DNA of 5,471 bases from Planctomycetota bacterium (GTDB lineage Bacteria; Planctomycetota; Phycisphaerae; Sedimentisphaerales; SM23-30), in contig JAKJEP010000017.1 in NCBI GenBank assembly GCA_022705365.1, positions 14,623 to 20,093 on the forward strand, read 5' to 3'. Both the position numbers and the translations under genes were made by a program. Positions 1 to 5,375 of this stretch are shown piece after piece (the first letter of the stretch is position 1; every line of letters begins with the position of its first letter). The notes beneath the pieces were generated by a model. The model was not told the DNA's origin. It was given only the letters and a program-made list of their open reading frames with translations, and made no database searches.

Positions 1-78
1 TTGTATTGCCTGTGAAAAACTATTTGGTATCTGTCTAGTCAATCCAGTGAGAACCTCTAAAAATAAGATTTTTAAAAC

Positions 79-96
79 TCAAAACCATGTTTTTGA
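79..96 (-). terminator. Weak candidate terminator downstream of the GH36 gene
   Basis: TCAAAA (79-84) and TTTTGA (91-96) can pair around a 6-nt loop; on the minus strand the stem is followed by GTTTTAAAAATC. It lies about 77 nt past the GH36 stop. Another AT-only hairpin (TAAAAAT / ATTTTTA, 58-74) and a C4/G4 pairing (98-101 with 114-117) are nearby. None is a classic GC-rich stem with a T tract, so the true 3' end of the transcript is unsure. I see no gene in 1-173. Confidence 0.3.
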
Positions 97-173
97 CCCC
101 CTCCCTTACGGTCGGGGCTTGGATAAGATAATTTTAATAGGTTTCTTTATATTATTGGCACAGGGTTTGGTTT

Positions 174-2618
174 TCAGTTGATTTTCTGATAGGTAAACAG
201 GGCGGAACCGGGGCAGGTGTCCATTTCGATCATCAGGCCTTTTTGGGTAAGTTCCTGTCCCGTCAGGCGGATTTTTTCCTGCATACACTGAGGACGGCGG
301 AAGACCTGAACCATGCCCCAGCCGGTTTCGGGTTTGTCGAACTGCCAGGCCATCCAGTCGTCGTCGGAGACGCTGTAGTCGGTAAGCGGGTAATAGTCGC
401 CGTAGAAGCCCTGCCGCACGGCCCGGTATTCGTCCAGCAGCCGGCGGGCCTGATCCTTGTCGAAATGGGTATCGTCAATTACCGGGACATATACATGCCA
501 GTTAATGCAGAGGGCGGCGCTGTAGCCGCTGCGGAAATAGTAGGGGTCGGTTTGTTCGGCGGGATTGGTGCGGGCGGAGCAGCCGCCGCTGAGGGGGACC
601 CAGAAGGACAGGCCGTAGGTCTGGCCCTGCATCCCGATGGGGTCGAAGTCGTTAGGGACCTGGTAATCGCTGCGCCAGAGAGAGATACTGCGGCGGGTGG
701 TTTCCAGGTCGATTTTGCGGCCGCCGCCGGAGCAGTTGTCGATGATCAGGTGAGGATGCTGCTGGAGTAGATAGTCCCAGAACTCATAGAAGCCGGTAAA
801 ATGGCGGATTTGATTGATCCCCTGGCGGTCCGGCTGGTCGGCCGGATAGACCGGATTGCCGTCCTGGCGGAAGATGTCCAGACCATAGTCGGATACGATT
901 TTTGCATAATAGGTTTTGAACCATTCGTTAATTTCAGGGATACCATGATCGACCGCCTCACCGGGCAGGACCCACTCGGGGTGTTCGGCACCGATCTCGA
1001 GGCCCTTCATGGCCCGGTTGGGCCACATCCAGAGCAGAAACTTGATGCCGTGCCGGCGGGCGTAGTCGGAGACCTCCTTCATGCCGTTGGGGTACAGCTC
1101 GGGATTGGGAACGCGGGTGGAAGCGTTTTCGACCCAGAGATCCATAGGGCCGGTTTTGCCGGACCAGCCGGCGTCGATCCAGAAGCAGTCCAGCGGCAGG
1201 TCGTTATCCACCCACCATTTGATTTTGCCGATCTGCTGCTGGGCGGTCATGGCGCCCCAGTTGCCGTCGGTCAGCGGGGCCTGGAGAATTTCGCCGTTCG
1301 GATAGGGAGTATAATGGCGAAGGATGAGGCGGCGCCAGAGATTGTGGCCGCGGAGGCGGTCGCCGTCCCAGAACAGCAGCAGCATCCGGGGGGTGCGGAT
1401 GGTCTCGCCGGGATGAAGGAGCAGCCGGGTGGAATCCATGCCGGCCCGCAGGTGCAGGCGATTGTTTTCATCGCAGGCAAGCCGAGCGGACCAGTTGCCG
1501 GACCAGCCGACGGCCGCAATAATGCCCTGTTTATTGGCTTCCAGATTGAAGAAGGGCAGGGACTGGATGGACGAGGTGCCCTGCGAACCGATAGTCATCT
1601 CGGATTGGGGGGCGATGGTATCGCGGCGCAGGCCGAAATCGTGCATCTGGTTATCCGCTCCCCAGCCGTGATAGAGGGTGTAGGCGGTCATCCGATTGTG
1701 CCGTACCTGCATGTCGAGGGCCTGGATGTTTTCGAGGATCGGGGTATCGGACTGGGCGGTATTGGTAAAATGCACCAGCCATTCCACGGCGGGGAAGTCG
1801 GCATAATCCATCGCTTCACAGGTTACTTCCAGTCCGGTCTGGGAATCGAGATAGGTAACGGTTTTGCGGGTGCGGCGGGCATCGAGTTTTTTCTCGTCGC
1901 GGGTAATCTTCCAGGTCGGTAAAAAATCAGATGAGGGCTTGCCATTGTAGAGGAAGGAGAAGGCGGGCAGGGTATCGCCAATCCAATCCGTCTGTCCTTC
2001 CCGCAAAGGAATATCGCCCAGCCAGATTTCCTGTCCGCCGGCCAGGGTGACTTTGGCGTCGGCCAGGACGGCGTGGTCGTGATTGATATCGCCGTCGGCA
2101 TTTTCCACCCGGATGACAAATTCCTGCGCCCCAGCCAGATCAATCGCCACCGGAACCGGCGGCTGGCTGCGCTTGATGACAGGAGAACGGTAAAATTCTT
2201 TGGGATTCGAATTGGTTTCACCGGCTTCCTGCAGGGCGAAGATGACGGTGCCGATCCCGTTGGCCTGATCGTCCACACCGAGGGTCGCGCTGAAGGTTTG
2301 GGCCGGGGCGGCCAGGCGAACCAGGAGCTTATGGGGGGAATGGCAAAAGAGGCCGCGGGCGTACGTTTTTCCTGCCAGTGTCAGTTTTTTCTTTTCGCAG
2401 GTCTGATTCTGCTGGGTGAGGTCCCACCAGTTGGGGCCATGCTGGAGAACGACCAGTTCATTGCTCCGGGATTTTTCCTCCAGGAAGGTGTGATTGAGTT
2501 TGGCGGAAATCCAGGCATTTTTTCCATACATTTCCTGCGGGGCGGAAGTGACCGCTCCGGAAACGGAAACTGCAAAAAGAACTGCAAGACCACCAAGGGT
2601 AAAGATTTTTGCGGACAT
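174..2618 (-). CDS. Secreted GH36 alpha-galactosidase-type glycosidase with N-terminal NPCBM domain
   Basis: The 814-residue protein is predicted to hydrolyse terminal alpha-galactosides (or alpha-N-acetylgalactosaminides) outside the cytoplasm. Residues 1-26 form a signal peptide with possible cleavage after SGA22 or TSA26. About 30-203 read as an NPCBM carbohydrate-binding domain (GKTYARGLFCH, then LGVDD). The middle third is the beta-sandwich of clan GH-D melibiases, and about 440-720 is the catalytic barrel: WIDAGW (480-485), KFLLWMWP (526-533), FRQD with likely nucleophile D586, DNCSGGGRK (627-635) and LWRSD with likely acid/base D651. A short C-terminal beta domain follows. The start is the ATG at 2618 because AGGAG lies 8 nt upstream; a start 9 codons earlier would put that site inside the gene and spoil the signal peptide. 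Both catalytic aspartates are present and the frame is intact. The gene is transcribed away from its neighbours. Exact substrate cannot be read from sequence; GH36 rather than GH27 is judged from the CSGGGR...RSDYQ block. Confidence 0.93.
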   Translation of the reverse strand: MSAKIFTLGGLAVLFAVSVSGAVTSAPQEMYGKNAWISAKLNHTFLEEKSRSNELVVLQHGPNWWDLTQQNQTCEKKKLTLAGKTYARGLFCHSPHKLLVRLAAPAQTFSATLGVDDQANGIGTVIFALQEAGETNSNPKEFYRSPVIKRSQPPVPVAIDLAGAQEFVIRVENADGDINHDHAVLADAKVTLAGGQEIWLGDIPLREGQTDWIGDTLPAFSFLYNGKPSSDFLPTWKITRDEKKLDARRTRKTVTYLDSQTGLEVTCEAMDYADFPAVEWLVHFTNTAQSDTPILENIQALDMQVRHNRMTAYTLYHGWGADNQMHDFGLRRDTIAPQSEMTIGSQGTSSIQSLPFFNLEANKQGIIAAVGWSGNWSARLACDENNRLHLRAGMDSTRLLLHPGETIRTPRMLLLFWDGDRLRGHNLWRRLILRHYTPYPNGEILQAPLTDGNWGAMTAQQQIGKIKWWVDNDLPLDCFWIDAGWSGKTGPMDLWVENASTRVPNPELYPNGMKEVSDYARRHGIKFLLWMWPNRAMKGLEIGAEHPEWVLPGEAVDHGIPEINEWFKTYYAKIVSDYGLDIFRQDGNPVYPADQPDRQGINQIRHFTGFYEFWDYLLQQHPHLIIDNCSGGGRKIDLETTRRSISLWRSDYQVPNDFDPIGMQGQTYGLSFWVPLSGGCSARTNPAEQTDPYYFRSGYSAALCINWHVYVPVIDDTHFDKDQARRLLDEYRAVRQGFYGDYYPLTDYSVSDDDWMAWQFDKPETGWGMVQVFRRPQCMQEKIRLTGQELTQKGLMIEMDTCPGSALFTYQKIN

Positions 2619-2626
2619 GTGCGTAT

Positions 2627-2631
2627 CTCCT
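2627..2631 (-). promoter_or_regulatory. Ribosome binding site of the GH36 gene
   Basis: The minus strand reads CAGGAGATACGCAC directly before ATG, giving AGGAG with an 8-nt spacer. This site selects the start at 2618 over the in-frame ATG at 2645. The same CAGGAGA core precedes two other genes in the window. Confidence 0.85.
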
Positions 2632-2672
2632 GTTTTTGGCACCAATTCCTTCCTCCCGCTTTTACTATGGCA

Positions 2673-2700
2673 GTTGTACCCAAATAGGGGATAATGTCAA
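2673..2700 (-). promoter_or_regulatory. Sigma70-type promoter for the GH36 gene
   Basis: The minus strand carries a perfect TTGACA (2695-2700), a 16-nt spacer and TACAAC (2673-2678; 4 of 6 consensus bases). Transcription would start near 2666 and give a leader of about 48 nt before the ATG. The position fits the only gene it could serve. The -10 is not ideal, so this is a sequence-based prediction only. Confidence 0.6.
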
Positions 2701-2755
2701 GAGATTACGCCGGTTCTGCGCCGGATATAAACCTGACGGTTGGGGCAGAAATGCA

Positions 2756-2784
2756 TTGACGAATGGTGCGGGAATCAGTTTAAT
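2756..2784 (+). promoter_or_regulatory. Sigma70-type promoter for the MpaA-like gene, abutting repeat copy 1
   Basis: TTGACG (2756-2761; 5 of 6), a 17-nt spacer and TTTAAT (2779-2784; 5 of 6) make the best-matching promoter on the plus strand of this region. The start would fall near 2791, within a nucleotide or two of the left edge of the repeat, so the whole repeat would be transcribed as the 5' leader of the peptidase mRNA (about 170 nt to the ATG at 2960). It is divergent from the GH36 promoter, with 55 bp between the two -35 boxes. Confidence 0.6.
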
Positions 2785-2794
2785 AATCCCGAAA

Positions 2795-2812
2795 TTTGAC
2801 GCCGGCGTCAAA
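2795..2812. promoter_or_regulatory. 18-bp perfect palindrome, possible operator
   Basis: TTTGACGCCGGCGTCAAA is fully self-complementary with a central CG, the layout of many LacI-family operators. It lies just downstream of the predicted start near 2791, where a bound repressor would block transcription. In repeat copy 2 (5232-5249) only 6 of 9 pairs remain. It may instead simply be part of the fold of the repeat. No regulator gene is in the window. Confidence 0.35.
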
Positions 2813-2852
2813 AGCTCTTCGACCCCTTGTTAGTAGGGAGCCAGAGCTTTTT
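2810..2852 (+). terminator. Terminator-like hairpin inside repeat copy 1
   Basis: AAAAGCTCT (2810-2818) pairs perfectly with AGAGCTTTT (2843-2851), and a second short stem CCCT / AGGG (2824-2827 with 2835-2838) can form inside. Five T residues run from 2848. If the upstream promoter is real, this hairpin lies between promoter and gene, which would suit attenuation. The T run overlaps the stem and the stem is only half GC, so termination may be partial or absent. Confidence 0.4.
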
Positions 2853-2959
2853 GGATGACGAAATCGACTTTTGGCGGTTTCGTCAAATTAACCCGCATTA
2901 TGGATTCCCTTTTATGGATCGTACGACATAGACGGGCGATAACGTCTTACGGTAAAGAT

Positions 2960-3730
2960 ATGAAGCGTTTTCAGGACATGATTATTGGAAAAACTCGAAG
3001 TCTTCTGCTGCTGGTTTTGGGCGGGGTTTGTTTTTTGGGCGCGGGCGGCTGCGGGCCAATGCGATTCAATCAAGAGGTTGCCGGAGAAAGTGTGTTTTTC
3101 GGTTATTCGGCGGAGTCGCGCCCGATAGAGGGTGAACTTTTTGGGAAGGGGGAAGATGTTATATTCATTCTGGCTGCCATTCACGGCAATGAGCAGGCAG
3201 GGACGAGGCTGGTGGCAAGCCTGTCGGACTATTTGTGCCGCCATCCGCGGCTGCTGGGGGGCCGCTGCGTGGTGTTGATGCCGGTTGCGAATCCGGATGG
3301 GGTGGAGCGGAACAGCCGGGGCAATAGTTACGGTGTGGATTTGAATCGAAATTTTGCCACAGCCAATCATGTGCAATCGGCCCGGCACGGAGAGGAGCCG
3401 CTGTCTGAACCGGAGACCCGGATCATCGCGGCGGTGATCCGGCAATGGCAGCCAGACCGGATTCTCAGCATCCATCAGCCGCTAAACTGCCTGGATTATG
3501 ACGGGCAGTCGGAGGCGCTGGCGGAGCACCTGGCTGGGTACGGTCCGCTGCCGTTGAAGAAGCTGGGAAGCCTGCCGGGTTCGCTGGGGTCGTATGCCGC
3601 GGAACGGAACATTCCGATTATAACGCTGGAACTGCCGCGGGCTGCCGATCAGGAAGATTCCGATGCACTCTGGAACACCTATGGCGGGTATCTGCGGGCG
3701 GCGATTACGTATCCGGACGTGGCGGAATAA
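2960..3730 (+). CDS. M14-type zinc peptidase, MpaA-like (murein peptide amidase), with lipoprotein-like leader
   Basis: The predicted 256-residue metallopeptidase resembles E. coli MpaA, which releases diaminopimelate from L-Ala-gamma-D-Glu-mDAP in murein recycling. Zinc ligands fit H75 and E78 (HGNE) and H172 (SIHQP); NPDG (111-114) and DLNRNF (127-132) are typical substrate-site blocks, and E224 in TLELPR is the likely catalytic glutamate. Length agrees with MpaA (about 240). Residues 15-31 form a hydrophobic stretch ending AGGC, a loose lipobox with C31. The start is uncertain. ATG 2960 has no good Shine-Dalgarno; ATG 2978 follows CAGGAC too closely; and the longest frame from 2855 begins inside the repeat, where the ATG is not kept in copy 2. 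A promoter sits at 2756-2784. E. coli MpaA is cytoplasmic, so the export signal is odd. A related M14 amidopeptidase with another peptide substrate is possible. Confidence 0.85.
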   Translation: MKRFQDMIIGKTRSLLLLVLGGVCFLGAGGCGPMRFNQEVAGESVFFGYSAESRPIEGELFGKGEDVIFILAAIHGNEQAGTRLVASLSDYLCRHPRLLGGRCVVLMPVANPDGVERNSRGNSYGVDLNRNFATANHVQSARHGEEPLSEPETRIIAAVIRQWQPDRILSIHQPLNCLDYDGQSEALAEHLAGYGPLPLKKLGSLPGSLGSYAAERNIPIITLELPRAADQEDSDALWNTYGGYLRAAITYPDVAE

Positions 3731-3734
3731 AGGA

Positions 3735-3767
3735 ACAGGCCGGGAAAATAGTGTGCCTGTCGATTTT
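3735..3767 (+). terminator. Weak candidate terminator after the MpaA-like gene
   Basis: ACAGGC (3735-3740) pairs perfectly with GCCTGT (3755-3760) around a 14-nt loop, followed by CGATTTTGAT. It begins 4 nt after the stop codon. The long loop and short T run make it a modest candidate, but it separates the peptidase from the promoter of the next gene. Confidence 0.35.
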
Positions 3768-3769
3768 GA

Positions 3770-3798
3770 TAGACGGTCGGGTTTGCAGGGTTTATAAT
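3770..3798 (+). promoter_or_regulatory. Sigma70-type promoter for the MgtE-like gene
   Basis: TAGACG (3770-3775; 4 of 6) is followed by a 17-nt spacer and a perfect TATAAT (3793-3798). Transcription would start near 3805, giving a leader of about 90 nt before ATG 3894. No strong riboswitch-like fold stood out in that leader by eye. Confidence 0.5.
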
Positions 3799-3881
3799 AG
3801 AACGTGCATTGAAGAGTGCTTTGTAATTCATGATGATTGCTTTTGAATCGGAAGGCTGGCCTTGGTCTTTCGGACCCGATC

Positions 3882-3886
3882 AGGAG
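3882..3886 (+). promoter_or_regulatory. Ribosome binding site of the MgtE-like gene
   Basis: CAGGAGATCC precedes GTG-ATG-ATG. AGGAG is 7 nt from ATG 3894, 4 nt from GTG 3891 and 10 nt from ATG 3897, so ATG 3894 is preferred. A longer in-frame reading from TTG 3837 has no such site. Confidence 0.8.
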
Positions 3887-3893
3887 ATCCGTG

Positions 3894-4880
3894 ATGATGA
3901 TCAAAATGGCAGAACATCTGTATGACCCCATCCTAAAAGTTGCCAGACGGGAGGTTGCGACTCTATATAAAGATTTAACAATTCCGCAGGCCCTGGACAG
4001 CATCCGTTCGCGGGGGCTGGGAGAGCGAATAGTCTATTTTTATGTTGTGGATGAAAACGGGATTTTATTAGGGGTAATTCCGACCCGGCGTTTGCTGCTG
4101 GCGCCGCTGGACAAGCGATTATATGAGGTGATGATTTCCCAGGTGATATCCATATCCTCCGATGCGACCATTTTTGAAGCCTATGAGATGTTCGCGCATC
4201 ACCGCTACCTGGCCTTTCCCGTGGTCGATGAACATGGGAAAATAGTCGGTATGGTGGATGTCAGCATGTTTATGAATGAAGCCATCGAGGTGGAGGAGCG
4301 GGACCGGGCCAAGGAAGTATTTGAGGCCTTTGGTTTCCGTGTTTACCAGGTGCGCGGCGCTTCCCCGCTGCGGGCCTTTCGGTTCCGGTTTCCCTGGCTG
4401 GCAGCGACGATTGCCGGCGGAACCCTTTGTGCTCTGCTAGCCGGGCTGTATGAAGCTACTCTGGCCAAGACGCTGGTACTGGCTTTTTTTCTGACCCTGG
4501 TGCTGGGATTAGGGGAGAGCGTCAGCATGCAAACCATGACGGTAACGATTCAGGCACTGCATTCGAGTCGGCCGAGTTTTCGCTGGTATATCCGTGCTCT
4601 TTGGCGTGAGGCGGGTACGGCACTGCTGCTGGGAGGCGCCTGCGGCATTACGGTAGGACTGATCGCCTGGCTCTGGCGGGGGGAAGGGTGGACTGCCATA
4701 TCGATAGGAGGAAGCATTGGGCTAACCATTATATCTGCCTGTATTTTTGGACTGAGTATTCCTACCTTGCTGCACACCTTAAAACTCGATCCCAAAATTG
4801 CGGCTGGTCCGGTAACGCTGGCTCTGGCGGACATATGCACGATTCTGATTTACCTTGGGCTGGCTACCTGGTTGTTATGA
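3894..4880 (+). CDS. Short MgtE-family (CBS pair plus membrane domain) probable divalent cation transporter
   Basis: The 328-residue protein reads as an MgtE-type Mg2+ channel/transporter of the inner membrane without the usual N-terminal superhelical domain (MgtE is normally about 450 residues). Residues about 11-131 hold two CBS modules (YVVDENGILLGVIPTRRLL, then FPVVDEHGKIVGMVDVSMF), which in MgtE sense cytosolic Mg2+ or nucleotides. A charged linker (about 131-160) stands where the plug helix would be. Five membrane segments follow at roughly 167-187, 190-206, 240-261, 266-291 and 305-328. The last one, LDPKIAAGP...ADI, matches the MgtE signature, with D313 corresponding to the pore aspartate. 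Unusually, the segment that reads GGN-x-G-x-Q in typical MgtE is GLGESVSMQ here. It leads a likely operon with the 90-aa gene 37 nt downstream. Family membership is secure; the transported ion is inferred. Confidence 0.88.
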   Translation: MMIKMAEHLYDPILKVARREVATLYKDLTIPQALDSIRSRGLGERIVYFYVVDENGILLGVIPTRRLLLAPLDKRLYEVMISQVISISSDATIFEAYEMFAHHRYLAFPVVDEHGKIVGMVDVSMFMNEAIEVEERDRAKEVFEAFGFRVYQVRGASPLRAFRFRFPWLAATIAGGTLCALLAGLYEATLAKTLVLAFFLTLVLGLGESVSMQTMTVTIQALHSSRPSFRWYIRALWREAGTALLLGGACGITVGLIAWLWRGEGWTAISIGGSIGLTIISACIFGLSIPTLLHTLKLDPKIAAGPVTLALADICTILIYLGLATWLL

Positions 4881-4905
4881 TACCCAAGAAACGGTTGTTT
4901 ATTAC

Positions 4906-4910
4906 AGGAG
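4906..4910 (+). promoter_or_regulatory. Ribosome binding site of the 90-aa gene
   Basis: ACAGGAGACTGGTT precedes ATG 4918, giving AGGAG with a 7-nt spacer. This rejects the longer in-frame start at 4855, which would overlap the 3' end of the MgtE-like gene. Confidence 0.8.
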
Positions 4911-4917
4911 ACTGGTT

Positions 4918-5190
4918 ATGAGCGAGGAACTACCCGAAGATCCGTTGTCGGCCGAGAACCTGCGGCGGGCGATGAAGGCATTCAAGAAGCGGCTGAAACT
5001 GACGCGGCTGGACGATGAGTCCGGGTTGGGGCACGGATCGGTCGATAAGAGCCGCGGCAGCGGGATTGTCGCGATTCGGCCGCCGGATGCCTATCCTGCG
5101 CAGGTGTGGGACAAATTGGTCGAGATGGGCCGGCTGCGCCGGGCCGGGGGCGGCTTGTTTGAGCTGCAGGAAATACAACATACCAACTGA
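4918..5190 (+). CDS. Small conserved-looking hypothetical protein (90 aa)
   Basis: No function is recognised. The protein is 90 residues long, soluble (no signal or membrane segment) and highly charged. The first half, about 10-35, is probably helical and rich in Lys and Arg (RRAMKAFKKRLKLTRLDDES). A Gly/Ser-rich turn follows (GLGHGSVDKSRGSG), then IVAIRPPDAYPAQVWDKLVEMGRLRRAGGGLFEL, which suggests a small alpha/beta or winged-helix-like fold ending in a beta hairpin. I have the impression of similar short hypothetical proteins in Planctomycetes, but cannot verify it. It starts 37 nt after the MgtE-like stop with its own strong ribosome binding site, so it is probably co-transcribed. Its basic helix would suit nucleic-acid binding, which is inference only. 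Repeat copy 2 begins 38 nt after its stop. Confidence 0.75.
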   Translation: MSEELPEDPLSAENLRRAMKAFKKRLKLTRLDDESGLGHGSVDKSRGSGIVAIRPPDAYPAQVWDKLVEMGRLRRAGGGLFELQEIQHTN

Positions 5191-5228
5191 CATCGGCTAA
5201 CCTGGTGTGGAAAGATACCTATTTCCCC

Positions 5229-5329
5229 AAATCTGACACCAGCGTCAAAAGCTCTTCTACCCCTTGTTATTGAGGAGCCAGAGCCGTTTTTTGGCTGTCC
5301 ATATCGATTTTTGGCGGTTCCGTCAAATC
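5229..5329 (+). repeat. Structured intergenic repeat, copy 2
   Basis: This is the second copy of the element at 2792-2889, in the same orientation. The left half (through AGAGC) is 49/56 identical to copy 1; the right end ATCGATTTTTGGCGGTTCCGTCAAAT differs from copy 1 at only two bases. The loop ACCCCTTGTTA is identical in both. The outer inverted ends are less perfect (ATCTGAC / GTCAAAT), and the 18-bp palindrome keeps 6 of 9 pairs. No clear target-site duplication flanks it. It lies between the 90-aa gene and the last gene. Copy 1 lies behind a good promoter; here I see only a poor one (CTGACA 5187-5192 without a matching -10). Confidence 0.85.
5247..5292 (+). terminator. Terminator-like hairpin within repeat copy 2, after the 90-aa gene
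   Basis: GCTCT (5251-5255) pairs with AGAGC (5280-5284), and AAAA (5247-5250) can extend the stem with TTTT across a CG bulge that copy 1 lacks. An inner CCT / AGG pairing is possible. Six T residues (5287-5292) follow. It is well placed, about 55 nt past the stop of the 90-aa gene, to end the mgtE-like operon transcript. Confidence 0.45.
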
Positions 5330-5339
5330 TATTATACGC

Positions 5340-5367
5340 TTGCCATAGGGAGGAGAGCCGCTACAAT
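5340..5367 (+). promoter_or_regulatory. Sigma70-type promoter for the last, partial gene
   Basis: TTGCCA (5340-5345; 5 of 6), a 16-nt spacer and TACAAT (5362-5367; 5 of 6) form a good promoter. Transcription would start about 5374-5376, at or next to the ATG at 5376, giving a leaderless or nearly leaderless mRNA. The spacer contains GGGAGGAG, which would then be promoter spacer and not a ribosome binding site. Confidence 0.5.
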
Positions 5368-5375
5368 AAGCGGTT
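5356..5375 (+). other. Small hairpin immediately before the last start codon
   Basis: CCGCT (5358-5362) pairs with AGCGG (5369-5373) around a 6-nt loop, extendable by a G-U and an A-U pair to 5356/5375. If the mRNA begins upstream, this hairpin would fold between AGGAG (5351-5355) and ATG 5376 and shorten the effective spacing from 20 nt to about 0-4 nt. The same bases contain the proposed -10 box, so the two readings compete. Confidence 0.35.

Larger units (their letters stand above)
2792..2889 (+). repeat. Structured intergenic repeat, copy 1
   Basis: This element recurs at 5229-5329 in the same orientation. Hand alignment gives about 14 mismatches and 3 inserted bases in about 100. The ends are inverted: AATTTGACG (2793-2801) matches CGTCAAATT (2881-2889) over 9 bp. 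Inside, from left to right, are an 18-bp perfect palindrome, a 9-bp hairpin (AAAAGCTCT / AGAGCTTTT) with a T run, and a third stem TGACGAAA / TTTCGTCA (2856-2863 with 2878-2885). The last is not kept in copy 2. No protein-coding content is plausible. It could be a MITE/REP-like repeat or a structured mRNA leader; I do not recognise it as a named family. Confidence 0.85.

Noticed and set aside
98..117. The C4/G4 hairpin as a rho-independent terminator for the GH36 gene
   Set aside because: The stem is only 4 bp and no T run follows on the minus strand.
243..770. A 175-codon open frame on the plus strand opposite the 3' part of the GH36 gene
   Set aside because: Same reason: a compositional shadow of the glycosidase, with no ribosome binding site and no domain.
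801..1922. A 373-codon open frame on the plus strand opposite the GH36 gene
   Set aside because: It is antisense to a gene with intact catalytic motifs. The translation is low-complexity (Gly/Ala/Val rich) with no recognisable domain, as expected from GC-rich codon structure.
2855..2959. Extended N-terminus of the MpaA-like protein starting at ATG 2855
   Set aside because: This start lies inside repeat copy 1, the corresponding ATG is absent in copy 2, there is no ribosome binding site, and it would bury the hydrophobic leader behind about 45 residues.
2912..3475. A minus-strand open frame across the MpaA-like gene
   Set aside because: The plus strand carries all zinc-site motifs in frame; the minus-strand product has no recognisable features.
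3837..3893. Extended start (TTG 3837) for the MgtE-like protein
   Set aside because: AGGAG at 3882-3886 lies 7 nt before ATG 3894, and the extra residues do not resemble the family.
2792..5329. The paired repeats as part of a CRISPR array or as IS ends
   Set aside because: There are only two copies, about 2.3 kb apart, with no regular spacers. The genes between encode no transposase and there is no clear target duplication.
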